From Methylophilaceae bacterium (GTDB taxonomy: Bacteria > Pseudomonadota > Gammaproteobacteria > Burkholderiales > Methylophilaceae): 64,000 nt of DNA. The stretch lies in assembly GCA_029244935.1 (NCBI GenBank), contig JAQWQF010000006.1:35093-99092 (forward strand), given 5' to 3'. Both the position numbers and the translations under genes were made by a program. Below, one piece after another: positions 19,299 through 29,348 of this stretch (positions within the stretch are counted from its first letter, which is position 1; every line of letters starts with the position of its first letter). The notes under the pieces are model-generated. The model made no database searches and was not told the DNA's origin. It saw only the letters and a program-made list of their open reading frames with translations.

Positions 19299-19910
19299 TT
19301 ATAATCCAAGTAATGCTCGATGTGATAATCCATTCGTCATCAATAAAAGCATTGGTATTGAGAGCGCTGTATTAGTTCTAGATGCTAATAAAGCCACCCT
19401 TCTTGCCGAGGACTTTTCTTCATCTGTGGCTTTTTTCATACCTAGTATTTTTTGTTGGTTAGGCCAAATCAAGCCCCAAACATTAAATAACATTATGGTC
19501 CCCATCCATGAACCTATTCCGATAGCCTCATATCCAGGCCTTAAAAGAAATGCATCTGTAAAATTTGCGCCAAGTAAAGCCGCACCCGCAATCCATGTTG
19601 CTAAAGCTGCCCATCTGAACCATAAAAGAGCTAATGGTGCCACATGTTTACTTATGCCAGCACCAGTCCCGTCTGCAGTTGCAGCTTTCATAGCTGGTAC
19701 TTGAACAAAATTAAAGTAGTAAAGTAATCCAATCCATGCAACACCTGCGATAACATGAAAGAATCTCATAAACCCAAGATAAATTGAGCTTGCATCACCA
19801 AGAATTCCAGTCGTACCAATTTCATTCCAGTCTAAAATTACCAGTGAAGCTATTAGAATTACTATGCCTGCAATTATCGTACCCTTTATTGATTCTAATG
19901 GGTTTTTCAT
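19299..19910 (-). CDS. PuuD/DUF989-like integral membrane protein without cytochrome domain
   Basis: 203 residues with four or five hydrophobic segments (about 12-28, 44-70, 92-113, 128-150 and 175-195). The segment RFFHVIAGVAWIGLLYYFNF resembles the N-terminal membrane domain of urate hydroxylase PuuD. In characterised PuuD a C-terminal cytochrome c follows; here the protein ends after the membrane part and has no CxxCH. A urate-oxidising role is therefore not supported; a heme or quinone-linked membrane function is possible. Single-gene transcript ending at the 19257-19284 terminator. Confidence 0.6.
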   Translation of the reverse strand: MKNPLESIKGTIIAGIVILIASLVILDWNEIGTTGILGDASSIYLGFMRFFHVIAGVAWIGLLYYFNFVQVPAMKAATADGTGAGISKHVAPLALLWFRWAALATWIAGAALLGANFTDAFLLRPGYEAIGIGSWMGTIMLFNVWGLIWPNQQKILGMKKATDEEKSSARRVALLASRTNTALSIPMLLLMTNGLSHRALLGL

Positions 19911-20006
19911 ACCGTTTACTCCTCAAATAAATATAAAATAATTCAAAAGTCAGATTATACTTAATCTTCCATCATTAATACACATTAATTCATTTAATAC
20001 TTAATT

Positions 20007-20849
20007 ATGTTCCGAATTCATAAAGGCGTCCAATGGATGCTAATTTCTACTGTATGTTTTTCAATAATGGGTGCTTGCGTCAAATTTGGGGGAGGGTATT
20101 TTAGCCCATATGAATTGGTATTTTACCGTGCGTTAATAAGTTTAATTGTTATTACAGTAATAATGAAACTAACCAAGGTTAAATTTTCAAGTAATTACCC
20201 ACAATTACATATTGCACGCTCCATAGTTGGATCAATATCATTATTATTATTTTTTTATGCTATCTGCTATTTACCTCTAAGTACTGCTATGACATTAAAT
20301 TACACTTCCCCTTTATTTGTTGGGTTACTTATGCCATTTATACTTAAACGTAAAGTTAAAAATTGGTTATTTCTGGCAATTTTAGTAGGCTTCATTGGCG
20401 TTTTTTTTACTCTTAAACCTACATTTGACAATCAAAATTATTTAGCTGGATTTGTCGGGTTAATTTCAGGGTTTGGGGCTGCAATGGCATATTTGTTTGT
20501 AACACAGCTAGCTCAGCTTAAAGAGCCAGATATTAGAACCGTTTTCTATTTCACATTAATCTCAACTATTGGAGCAGGATTAATATCTTTATTAGACGGC
20601 TTTCATAAGCCACGAATAGAAGACCTTTTCTTTCTTTTTTTACTTGGTATATCAGCAACTGTTGCGCAATTAGCTATTACAAGAGCGTACCGAGTTGGAA
20701 ATACTTTGGGTAATGCAGGTCTGTCTTATTTAGCAATAGTTTTTTCAACGATTATTGGAGTATTTTATTTTAAAGAAATTATCGGTTGGAATGGTTTTGT
20801 AGGTATTACATTAATTATTATTAGTGGCTTGCTAGCCTCTAGGAGATGA
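20007..20849 (+). CDS. EamA/DMT superfamily transporter
   Basis: 280 residues with about ten hydrophobic segments arranged as two five-helix halves, typical of drug/metabolite transporters of the EamA family; substrates cannot be predicted from sequence. FYRALISLIVI in the first half and the C-terminal half ending in the helix VGITLIIISGLLASRR support the fold. It is divergent from the PuuD-like gene and its stop codon directly abuts the stop of the convergent response regulator gene (0 nt gap). Confidence 0.85.
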   Translation: MFRIHKGVQWMLISTVCFSIMGACVKFGGGYFSPYELVFYRALISLIVITVIMKLTKVKFSSNYPQLHIARSIVGSISLLLFFYAICYLPLSTAMTLNYTSPLFVGLLMPFILKRKVKNWLFLAILVGFIGVFFTLKPTFDNQNYLAGFVGLISGFGAAMAYLFVTQLAQLKEPDIRTVFYFTLISTIGAGLISLLDGFHKPRIEDLFFLFLLGISATVAQLAITRAYRVGNTLGNAGLSYLAIVFSTIIGVFYFKEIIGWNGFVGITLIIISGLLASRR

Positions 20850-21488
20850 TTAAGGCTCCATTAAACCGCATCGTATTGCTATTAATGCAATTTCTGCTGA
20901 GTTATTTGCATTTAGCTTCTGTTTAATATTGTATAAGTGAGTGCCAACTGTTCTAGGGCTTAAACACATTGTGTCTGCTATTTCATTTGTGCTTTTTCCT
21001 TTTGCTAATGCTATAAATACTTCAAATTCTCTATCTGACAAAACTTCTACAGGGTTATTTTCTCCTGAAAGGTTTGTTATTGCCATTTGTTGTGCGATTG
21101 AAGCTTCTAAATATTTTTTTCTACTATGGACTGTCCGTATTGCTTTAATTAATTCTTCTGCAGCACTTCTTTTAGTTAGATACCCAAGGGCCCCAGCTTT
21201 TAATACCCTCTTGGGATGGACAGAGTCTTCATGGGCCGACAAGACAAGAATTCGTGCGCTTTTATCATTAGCCAAAATTCTATCAATTGCCTCAATTCCA
21301 CCAATTCCAGGCATTGTTATATCCATAATTACTAAATTAGGCTGCAACTCTTTAAATAACTTTATGCCTGACTCCCCTGACTCAGCCTCACCAATAACCT
21401 CCATATCTGGTTCAGCATTAATGAGCATCTTAAAGCCCATACGAACTACAGCATGATCATCTACTAGTAATACTTTAATCTTACTCAT
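20850..21488 (-). CDS. LuxR/NarL-family response regulator
   Basis: 212 residues from ATG 21488, chosen because the receiver domain starts there (SKIKVLLVDDHAV); an upstream in-frame extension would run through the repeat tract of the kinase gene. The receiver has the acidic pair D10/D11, phospho-acceptor D56 in LVIMDITMPG and a conserved lysine in GYLTKRS. The C-terminal HTH (about 148-212, LSDREFEVFIALAKGKSTNEI) binds DNA. It starts 4 nt after the kinase stop, so the two form a pair. MoxX/UvrY-like; likely targets are discussed with the palindrome upstream of acs. Confidence 0.92.
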   Translation of the reverse strand: MSKIKVLLVDDHAVVRMGFKMLINAEPDMEVIGEAESGESGIKLFKELQPNLVIMDITMPGIGGIEAIDRILANDKSARILVLSAHEDSVHPKRVLKAGALGYLTKRSAAEELIKAIRTVHSRKKYLEASIAQQMAITNLSGENNPVEVLSDREFEVFIALAKGKSTNEIADTMCLSPRTVGTHLYNIKQKLNANNSAEIALIAIRCGLMEP

Positions 21489-21492
21489 ATAT

Positions 21493-23244
21493 TTATTTTG
21501 CCTTTGCTTTTGCTTTTGCTTTTGCTTTTGCTTTTGATATGTTAATTGGAATATAAAATTTAAGTATAGTTCCTTTACCTTTTTTTGTAATGAGTTCAAA
21601 TTCTCCACCTAGAGAATTAACTCTTTCCTGAATTCCAATTAATCCAAATTGTTTAGTTTTACTTAAAATATTTTTGTTAAATCCAACACCATTATCTGAA
21701 AATTCTAGAAATAAATTCTTATTTTTTTCCTCAATTAAGATATTTACTTTTGATGCATCTGCATGTTTTAGGCAATTATTCATAGCCTCCTGAATAATAC
21801 GATAAACATTAATATTTATAGCTTCACCTAAATTATCAAGATTAGCATTAGCATCTAAAGTAATATCCAACGTTTTATGCTGCTTCTTCCAAGTTACCAC
21901 AAGATCTTTTAAAGTGTCTTTTAACCCCAGGTTATCCAGTGAGCCAGGCCTTAGTTTTCTAATAATATTATGCATCCCATCATAAATTTGATTGGCAGCA
22001 GCAGTCACTGAGATCGAACTTTCTTGTATATCATCATCTTTGCCCTTCGATCGATTAGTAATATTTTGAGCAAAAATCTTTATAGCTGAAACATACTGCC
22101 CAAGCTCATCATGCAATTCACGAGCAAGACTCCTTCTTTCATCTTCAATATGATCCTGAATAATTGTAGTTAGCTGTCTATTCTTTTCTAATTGTAATTG
22201 AGATTTTTTTGCAATTAATTTTTCAGAGATATCTCTTATGCTAACAATATCTCCAATAATTTTTTTACTTCTTGGATCAATAAGTGCAGATGCTGATATA
22301 GAAACATCTATTAATCTTCCGTTTTTTGCTAATCTTTGAGTTTCAAAATTTTTTATAATCTTATTTTTGTTAATAGCATTAAAATTTTCCTTAAGCTCAT
22401 TAGATCTATTTTTGGGAATAATTAACATTGCAGATTTACCAATAATATCTACCTTTTTATATCCAAACATTTTTTCAGCAGAGCTATTCCAGAATGATAC
22501 ATTAAGGTTACTATCATGGATAATAACTGCATCTGCTGTCTGCTCTGCAATTAAAGCCAACCTATTATTTTCTTTAATAAAACTCTCCAGAGAAACACCC
22601 ATTTTATTAAAGTTATCTGCAATTAGTTTAAACTCAGGAACAGAAAATTTTGGTAGTCTTACTGAAAAGTTACCCTTACCCATTTTTTCAATCGCATTAA
22701 GCATTGGAGTTATAGGTCTGAGCCATTTTCCTATCATTAAATACAAAATAACATTAAGTGCAATAAAGAAAAGTAGAACAGTAAAAAGCAATTGACTTGT
22801 CTCAGCCCATGCCTCCTTGATTGCTCCAGTAGGATTAGTTTGAACTACTAATCGTCCATAATTAATCAATCGAGATTTTGTCTCCATTGGTGGAGCTAGT
22901 AATTTTACGAACCATTTTGGTGGGGTTTCATTCATTCTGTAAGTACTATCTGGAGTTCTATAAATTAGACGATTTTGAAGGTCGTACAGAGAAATTGTAT
23001 TACTTCTGACATGTCCTAACTCCATGAGAAATCTACCTACTACCTTATCAGTGTTTCCCCATTCAGGATTTTGAATGGAGCTTGTTATTACTGTATCTAA
23101 TAATTGCATAGAGACCCTATTCGCAGATTCTACTCCTTCTCTAATTTGTTGCTTTGTTGTCGACATTGCGACGACAAACAATGCAAATATAAAGGTAAGC
23201 ATAATAATAGTTAGTAGAAAGTTTAATCGTAATCTTAAGGTCAT
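21493..23244 (-). CDS. sensor histidine kinase (MoxY/NarX-like, with PAS domain)
   Basis: 583 residues: transmembrane helix 1 (about 8-28), a periplasmic region to about 150, helix 2 (about 150-172), HAMP (about 172-225), PAS (about 235-350), then HisKA_3 with phospho-acceptor H378 in ARELHDELGQ and a HATPase with NNCLKHADAS and DNGVGF. The short N-terminal sensor resembles the LapD/MoxY N-terminal domain; MoxY relatives regulate methanol oxidation in methylotrophs. The C-terminus ends in a Lys-Ala repeat encoded by a hexanucleotide tract. Divergent from acs. Signal unknown. Confidence 0.9.
   Translation of the reverse strand: MTLRLRLNFLLTIIMLTFIFALFVVAMSTTKQQIREGVESANRVSMQLLDTVITSSIQNPEWGNTDKVVGRFLMELGHVRSNTISLYDLQNRLIYRTPDSTYRMNETPPKWFVKLLAPPMETKSRLINYGRLVVQTNPTGAIKEAWAETSQLLFTVLLFFIALNVILYLMIGKWLRPITPMLNAIEKMGKGNFSVRLPKFSVPEFKLIADNFNKMGVSLESFIKENNRLALIAEQTADAVIIHDSNLNVSFWNSSAEKMFGYKKVDIIGKSAMLIIPKNRSNELKENFNAINKNKIIKNFETQRLAKNGRLIDVSISASALIDPRSKKIIGDIVSIRDISEKLIAKKSQLQLEKNRQLTTIIQDHIEDERRSLARELHDELGQYVSAIKIFAQNITNRSKGKDDDIQESSISVTAAANQIYDGMHNIIRKLRPGSLDNLGLKDTLKDLVVTWKKQHKTLDITLDANANLDNLGEAININVYRIIQEAMNNCLKHADASKVNILIEEKNKNLFLEFSDNGVGFNKNILSKTKQFGLIGIQERVNSLGGEFELITKKGKGTILKFYIPINISKAKAKAKAKAKAK
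21496..21536. repeat. in-frame hexanucleotide tandem repeat (TTTGCY, 6.7 copies)
   Basis: Six full copies and one partial copy of TTTGCT (one unit TTTGCC) lie at the 3' end of the sensor kinase gene. On the coding strand they read AAA GCA and give six Lys-Ala pairs plus a Lys before the stop. Changes in copy number would keep the reading frame and alter only tail length. The tract also lies within 8 nt of the response regulator start. Confidence 0.95.
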
Positions 23245-23367
23245 AATACTAATAATATCTTTTAAAATGATTATTTTAAATTTATTTAAAGACTTGTATC
23301 ATATGAACCTAAAAAATGACATGCGTGTAATCATTAAAATTTATTTTTTTGTATATTTTAAAAAAAG

Positions 23368-23385
23368 TACTCTTATATAAGAGTA
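23368..23385. promoter_or_regulatory. perfect 18-bp palindrome upstream of acs, likely operator
   Basis: TACTCTTATATAAGAGTA is a perfect inverted repeat 44 nt upstream of the acs start. It overlaps a possible -10 element TATAGT (23384-23389). TACTCTT half-sites resemble those of NarL-type regulators, though spacing is 4 rather than 2 nt. The neighbouring response regulator is a candidate binder; that link is inference. Confidence 0.55.
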
Positions 23386-23429
23386 TAGTAAAAGTATAAA
23401 TAAAAAAATTAAACTTGTTGGGGCAAAAA

Positions 23430-25403
23430 ATGGCTATAGAATCTATCCATCATGAGGAACGAATTTTCTCTCCGAGTAAGAAAATTCAAGAAAAATCAAC
23501 TATTTCTGGAATGAATAACTACAAAGAGCTATGTAATAAAGCGGCAACTGATTACGAAGGTTTCTGGTCTGATTTAGCAAAAGAATTATTAATATGGGAC
23601 AAGCCATTTACTAAAACATTGAATGAGGAAAATGCACCATTTTATAAATGGTTTGATGATGGTGAGCTTAACGCATCTTATAACTGTCTTGATCGCCACC
23701 TAAAAACTAAATCCAATAAAGTTGCTATTATATCAGAGGGCGATGATGGATTAATCACCAAAATAACCTATAAGGCTCTATATGAAAAAGTTTGTCAGTT
23801 CGCCAATGGTCTAAAAACACTTGGTCTGAAATCTGGTGACACTGTTGTTATATATTTACCTATGACAATAGAAGCTGTAGTTGCTATGCAAGCTTGCGCA
23901 AGAATCGGGTTAATACATTCGGTAATATTTGGTGGGTTCTCTGCAAAAAGCATTCAAGAACGAGTTGCAGATGTAAAAGCAAAGTTAATTATTACATCAG
24001 ATTTACAGTTTCGAGGAGGAAAATCTATCCCTCTTAAACCTGCCATTGATGAAGCTATTAATATGGGTGGATGTGAATCAGTTAAAAAGGTTATTGTCTG
24101 GAACCGAAATACCAAAAAACCCGAACAAAAAAGTTATGAAATTGATTGGCATGATCTAATCAATGGTATGGATTTATATTGCGAGCCTGTTTCGGTTAAT
24201 TCAGAGCACCCACTATTTATTCTTTATACATCCGGCTCTACAGGAAAGCCAAAAGGTGTTCAACATTCTACAGCGGGCTACTTACTTCATGCAATGAACA
24301 CTTGTCGTTGGACATTTGACCTTCATGATAATGATATTTATTGGTGCACAGCAGATGTAGGTTGGATAACAGGACATACCTACGTAGCCTATGGTCCAAC
24401 TGCTATGGGCGCAACACAAGTAATTTTTGAAGGTATCCCAACCTTTCCAGATGCAAGTCGTTTCTGGAAAATTATCGAGCATCATAAAGTTAGTATTTTT
24501 TATACTGCGCCTACTGCAATTAGGGCATTAATAAAAGCTTCAGAGATAAATCCAGATACTCATCCAAATAAATCTAACTTAAGTTCTTTGAGAATTTTAG
24601 CAACTGTGGGTGAACCAATTAACCCTGAGGCATGGATGTGGTACTACCGAGAAGTTGGTAATAATAAATGTCCAATTACAGATACTTTTTGGCAGACAGA
24701 AACTGGAGGGCATGTAATAACACCAATGCCAGGCGCAACCCCTTTAGTTCCAGGGTCATGCACACTTCCGTTTCCAGGCATAGAGATTGATGTTGTTGAC
24801 GAGGCTGGAGGGAACTTAGATTGGGGCAATGGTGGCCTCCTAGTAATTAAAAAGCCATGGCCATCTATGATTAGAAATATTTGGGGTGACCCAGAACGAT
24901 TCAAAAAGAGCTATTTTCCAACGGAGCTGGGTGGGAAATTATATCTAGCAGGTGATGGTGCCATAAGAGATAAGAAAACAGGTTACTTCACCATCATGGG
25001 AAGAATTGATGACGTCCTAAATGTTTCTGGTCATAGACTAGGAACCATGGAGATTGAATCTGCCCTTGTTGCAAACCCTTTAGTAGCAGAAGCTGCAGTT
25101 GTTGGCAGACCTCATGATGTAAAAGGTGAATCAATAATTGCTTTTGTTGTCCTCAAAGGAAATAGGCCAAAAAAAGAAGATGTAAAAGAAATTAATAACA
25201 AGCTAAGAGACTGGGTATCAAAAGAAATAGGCCCTATCGCAAAACCAGAAGAAATTCGCTTTGGGGACAATCTTCCCAAGACAAGGTCAGGAAAAATTAT
25301 GCGAAGGCTTCTCAGATCAGTTGCCAAAGGAGAGAAAATCACTTCAGATATTACAACGCTTGAGAATCCAGCAATATTAGACCAGCTTGGAGAAACACTA
25401 TAG
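23430..25403 (+). CDS. acs: acetyl-CoA synthetase (AMP-forming)
   Basis: Activates acetate to acetyl-CoA through acetyl-AMP. 657 residues from ATG 23430; a TTG five codons upstream is in frame but less likely. The AMP-binding motif [11 protein letters not shown] lies at about 266-276, [10 protein letters not shown] further on, and the C-terminal [14 protein letters not shown] carries the lysine (about 622) that is acetylated for control in other bacteria. Divergent from the kinase/response regulator pair with an 18-bp palindrome between them, an arrangement reminiscent of two-component control of acs in other proteobacteria. Confidence 0.95.
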   Translation: MAIESIHHEERIFSPSKKIQEKSTISGMNNYKELCNKAATDYEGFWSDLAKELLIWDKPFTKTLNEENAPFYKWFDDGELNASYNCLDRHLKTKSNKVAIISEGDDGLITKITYKALYEKVCQFANGLKTLGLKSGDTVVIYLPMTIEAVVAMQACARIGLIHSVIFGGFSAKSIQERVADVKAKLIITSDLQFRGGKSIPLKPAIDEAINMGGCESVKKVIVWNRNTKKPEQKSYEIDWHDLINGMDLYCEPVSVNSEHPLFILYTSGSTGKPKGVQHSTAGYLLHAMNTCRWTFDLHDNDIYWCTADVGWITGHTYVAYGPTAMGATQVIFEGIPTFPDASRFWKIIEHHKVSIFYTAPTAIRALIKASEINPDTHPNKSNLSSLRILATVGEPINPEAWMWYYREVGNNKCPITDTFWQTETGGHVITPMPGATPLVPGSCTLPFPGIEIDVVDEAGGNLDWGNGGLLVIKKPWPSMIRNIWGDPERFKKSYFPTELGGKLYLAGDGAIRDKKTGYFTIMGRIDDVLNVSGHRLGTMEIESALVANPLVAEAAVVGRPHDVKGESIIAFVVLKGNRPKKEDVKEINNKLRDWVSKEIGPIAKPEEIRFGDNLPKTRSGKIMRRLLRSVAKGEKITSDITTLENPAILDQLGETL

Positions 25404-25433
25404 AATAAGTGCTTGCAAAATTTAAAATTTTTA

Positions 25434-28400
25434 ATGAATCAACCACTTAAATTTTTATTAAAAAAAATACTACTTCCTCTTGGAATTGGTTTTTTAACTC
25501 TTGTCTTTTTAGGCTTTATATCGTTCTATTTATTAATCGACGACAACCTGGACAGTATAAAAACAAAAATTTTTCAACAGGTACAAGATAAGATTGGGCA
25601 TGAATTCACAGTCGAATCTCTAGAGGCAGATTGGAAGATCATTAACCCAAGCCTCACTTTGTATAACGTCTCAATTTATAATCAAGATAAATCACAATCA
25701 TTAAGCATAAAAAAAATACAAGCAGATATTTCCTGGCTTAGTTTAATCAAGTTATCACCAATCTTTGACGAAATAGCAATATATCAACCAGAGTTAGATA
25801 TCAAAAAAGAGATAAATGGAGACCTCTTTGTTAACGGAATATCAGTCAACCAGGAAAGAGATAGTGGCTTTTCGAACTGGTTAATAAATCAAGATGATAT
25901 TGTAATTTATGGTGCAACTATTTCATGGCTTGATATGACCAAAACAAGTGAAATACTGAAATTAAGTAACCTAGACCTTCATTACGGATCTTCAAAAATT
26001 TTTTCATATAAAGATCGAAGAACTTTTAGGGCTTCAACCAACACCTCTCATGGAACGGCAAACAAATTAATATTAAATGGCTATATTGATATTTCTACTA
26101 TTGCTGACATTAAAACCTCTAACGGCCAAATTAATTTAGATTTTTTAGAACTAGATATTGGAGCGGTTAAATTATGGACAAAATATTTATCCGAGATTAA
26201 ATCAGGTAAGGCTGACGGACTAATCAATCTCTATATTAATAACGGAACAATTAATGCAATTACCGGCAAGATTAATACAGATAACCTTAAGTGGTTAACC
26301 AATCAAAATAAAATGGTAATTATTGACAAACTTTCAGGATTAATTGGCTGGAAAAAAAATGAAGAGTATTCCTCAGTAAAATTATCCGAATTTAATATTA
26401 ACATCCAAAACAGTCTTTCATTTAAGGACGCAAAAATTGAATTAGAGGTTACTAATGAAAACTATATTAGGTTTGCTTCTCTTAATATTAATAGAATAAA
26501 CCTAGAAGCAATCAATAGCTTTATTCTTAAGCTCCCAGATAGTTTCACTGGTTTCTATACTAAATACTCTGCAATATCTCCATCTGGATTTCTTACTGGG
26601 CTCAAGCTAGACTGGGTAAAAAATCAAACCTTTAATTTAGATGCCAATGTTTTAGGTGTAAGCCTTATGCCTTTTGAAGGTTTTCCTGGGGTAACAAATA
26701 TTACTGGTGAAGTTAAAATTAACAACCAGAACGGCTATATAAAGTCTGTCTCAAATAATATTGCAATAAAAAATGAAAATATATTTAGAGAGCCATTAAG
26801 ATTTGACCAATTTTCAGGAATTATTTCTTGGGATAACAATATCTATAATTTTAAAGATGTAAATATTATAAATAATGATCTTCAGGCAGAAATTAATGGT
26901 GAGTATTCTCACAGATCAAATGAAGAGAGCGCTATCAACATGGAAATTAATATAGCAAACATTTTAATACCAGAATTAAAAAAGTATTACCCTAAACAAT
27001 TAGGCGATAAAGCCCTTAATTGGCTCGACACTTCCCTTCTTAAAGGTATAGCAAAAAAAACTGCTATTAAATTTGATGGTAAATTAGCAGACTTTCCTTT
27101 TACAGACGGAAATAACAAGCCTGATAGAAGTAAGGGTTTATTTACCATAAGCTCTAGCGTTAAGGATAGCTTTGTTGAATATGGATCAGGATGGCCTGAA
27201 ATTGAGGCATTTGATTTTAATATTGAAGTCAATAGTAATTACGTCAAATTTATTGGCCTAAATGGACATATACAAAATAACAGAATAAAAAATATTGAGG
27301 CAGTAATTGACAGTTTTAACGTCAAAAGTCCATTGATAAGTGTTAATACCATATTAGATGCTCCAGCTAACAAACTCATTAATGCGATCAATAATAGCCC
27401 CATAAAAGATTCAATGAAGGGAGTAACAAAAAATATGATAGGCCAAGGGCCAGGAGAACTAAATATATCTTTAGTAATACCTATGGATGATGTAGATAAT
27501 ATTAAATTTACTGGAGCATATGATTTTCAGGGAAGTAAAATTGAGAACCAAAAAATTGGAATACCAAAAATTGAAAATATTTATGGAATATTAGAATTTG
27601 ATAACAATAATATAAGCATCAAAAAAGCAAATGCAACCCTATACAATTCTCCACTTACTATTGAGTTGGCGACAAATAAGGGTGTAAATCAATTTAGAGT
27701 TAATGGGGTATTTAATAATGAATTTGTTGGAGAAATGTTTACCTCGCAATTTTCAAATAAAATTAATGGGGAGACTCCATGGATTGCGGAAATTAATTTA
27801 TTTAAGGATAAAACAGATATTAATATAAAATCCAACATGGCAGGTTTATCAATCAACTCTCTTGGAATACTAGATAAAAATTCAGATGATTTAAGAAGTT
27901 TTAATTTTTCGAAAAAATCTTCCGCTGGGAGCTATGAAAATATAAAATTTAAATACGGGGAATCAGTAACAGCAGAAATTACCCAAGAAAAAGATGGTGA
28001 TGGAACATTAATTAACAAAGTAGGATTAATATCAGTTAACTCTCCAAATAATGTAATGCCTAAGTCTGGAGTGAGACTAATAGCAAACCTTGACTATATT
28101 AATGTAGAAGATTATTTAAGTATTATTGATAATGATGGCGAGTCGTTCCTCACAGAGGCAAGTCTTTTAATTAAAGAGCTTAATATTATGAATTATAAGA
28201 TTCATAATGCATCTATAAAATATATGCCATCAACAAAATCAATAAAATATATGCCACAAAATGAAAATACAGTTATTAAAATTGAATCTAATGAAGTATC
28301 CGGCAACCTAAGTTGGAATAGCAATAAGAATTATTTAGTAGCCGAATTAGGAAAAGTACATCTTATAACTGAAAACGAGGAAAGTTATTATAGAGAACCC

Positions 28401-29348
28401 TTGAAGAATCCTCCAAAGCTTGATGTAAAAATTAATTCGCTTAAGGTAGATAGTGAAGATTATGGGTATGTAGAATTTAGAGGAAATAAAGCTGATTCTG
28501 TTTGGAATATTGATCATTTTACTATTGAAAAAGGTGGGTCACCAATATCAGGAAATGGTTATTGGGCAAGTGATTCCCAGAACCCGACAACTAACATAAA
28601 TTTTGATTGGAAAATGGGAAGTGTTGAGCATACTATGGAGAAACTTGGCTATCACAACCTAATAAAAAATGGTAAAAATGCAAGCATTACAGGCATACTA
28701 AATTGGGAAGGTAGTCCATTTAATTTTGACAGCAAGAATCTTTCTGGAAATTTTCTCTTACAAATCAATGATGGAACAATACTTGAATCTGAACCTGGTG
28801 TTGCAAGATTGTTTGGCTTATTAACCTTGCAGAACTTACCAAGACGTCTAAGTTTAGATTTTAGTGATATTTTTAGGAAAGGATTTGTATTTGATTCAAT
28901 TAGCGCAAACGTAAAGGCAGATAATGGAATTTTATATTCTGATAACTTCAAAATGAGCGGGCCTGCAGCAAATGTTCTAATGGGAGGACAAGTAAGTATA
29001 GCTGACCAAACCCAGGACATGCATGTCATCGTTAAGCCCCGTGTTAGTGATAGTTTGTCTTTGGCAGGTCTTGTTGGCGGACCATTAGTCGGTGCCGCGG
29101 CTTTCATTGCTCAGAAGATGCTTAAGGATCCATTAAATAAAATATTAACATCAGAATATAGATTAATAGGAACATGGGACGAACCGGAAGAAATCCCAAT
29201 TGAAGATTCTAATTCAAATAAAAATTTATATCGACATCAAGACGAGCTAGAAGAATTAAATGAAGATTCAGGCTTGTTTGGAAATATCATAGATAAAACT
29301 ATAGTAACCCCTGCCAGTGAGATCATTGATTTTCTAAACCCATTATGA
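25434..29348 (+). CDS. yhdP: YhdP family AsmA-like envelope protein
   Basis: 1304 residues from ATG 25434 (a TTG at 25413 is in frame). One N-terminal transmembrane helix (about 10-33) anchors a very long periplasmic beta-rich region, followed by the family C-terminal part with LFGLLTLQNLPRRLSLDF and MSGPAANVLMGGQVSIADQ. YhdP and other AsmA-like proteins act in transport of phospholipids between inner and outer membrane. It is followed by tldD with a 4-nt overlap. A 27-nt near-duplication near 28213-28266 repeats SIKYMP. Confidence 0.88.
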   Translation: MNQPLKFLLKKILLPLGIGFLTLVFLGFISFYLLIDDNLDSIKTKIFQQVQDKIGHEFTVESLEADWKIINPSLTLYNVSIYNQDKSQSLSIKKIQADISWLSLIKLSPIFDEIAIYQPELDIKKEINGDLFVNGISVNQERDSGFSNWLINQDDIVIYGATISWLDMTKTSEILKLSNLDLHYGSSKIFSYKDRRTFRASTNTSHGTANKLILNGYIDISTIADIKTSNGQINLDFLELDIGAVKLWTKYLSEIKSGKADGLINLYINNGTINAITGKINTDNLKWLTNQNKMVIIDKLSGLIGWKKNEEYSSVKLSEFNINIQNSLSFKDAKIELEVTNENYIRFASLNINRINLEAINSFILKLPDSFTGFYTKYSAISPSGFLTGLKLDWVKNQTFNLDANVLGVSLMPFEGFPGVTNITGEVKINNQNGYIKSVSNNIAIKNENIFREPLRFDQFSGIISWDNNIYNFKDVNIINNDLQAEINGEYSHRSNEESAINMEINIANILIPELKKYYPKQLGDKALNWLDTSLLKGIAKKTAIKFDGKLADFPFTDGNNKPDRSKGLFTISSSVKDSFVEYGSGWPEIEAFDFNIEVNSNYVKFIGLNGHIQNNRIKNIEAVIDSFNVKSPLISVNTILDAPANKLINAINNSPIKDSMKGVTKNMIGQGPGELNISLVIPMDDVDNIKFTGAYDFQGSKIENQKIGIPKIENIYGILEFDNNNISIKKANATLYNSPLTIELATNKGVNQFRVNGVFNNEFVGEMFTSQFSNKINGETPWIAEINLFKDKTDINIKSNMAGLSINSLGILDKNSDDLRSFNFSKKSSAGSYENIKFKYGESVTAEITQEKDGDGTLINKVGLISVNSPNNVMPKSGVRLIANLDYINVEDYLSIIDNDGESFLTEASLLIKELNIMNYKIHNASIKYMPSTKSIKYMPQNENTVIKIESNEVSGNLSWNSNKNYLVAELGKVHLITENEESYYREPLKNPPKLDVKINSLKVDSEDYGYVEFRGNKADSVWNIDHFTIEKGGSPISGNGYWASDSQNPTTNINFDWKMGSVEHTMEKLGYHNLIKNGKNASITGILNWEGSPFNFDSKNLSGNFLLQINDGTILESEPGVARLFGLLTLQNLPRRLSLDFSDIFRKGFVFDSISANVKADNGILYSDNFKMSGPAANVLMGGQVSIADQTQDMHVIVKPRVSDSLSLAGLVGGPLVGAAAFIAQKMLKDPLNKILTSEYRLIGTWDEPEEIPIEDSNSNKNLYRHQDELEELNEDSGLFGNIIDKTIVTPASEIIDFLNPL
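28213..28266 (+). repeat. 27-nt imperfect tandem duplication inside yhdP
   Basis: Two adjacent 27-nt units share the 15-base block ATAAAATATATGCCA (28215-28229 and 28242-28256), giving SIKYMPSTK followed by SIKYMPQNE. The length keeps the frame, so the protein gains nine residues. Confidence 0.8.

Noticed and set aside
21489-21608. Longer response regulator starting 40 codons upstream
   Set aside because: The extra part is the kinase C-terminus and repeat read in another frame (Gln-Lys repeats); the receiver domain starts properly at 21488.
23368-23385. Canonical NarL 7-2-7 binding site
   Set aside because: The palindrome has 7-bp arms separated by 4 nt and one arm position deviates from TACYYMT, so only a LuxR-type operator in general is suggested.
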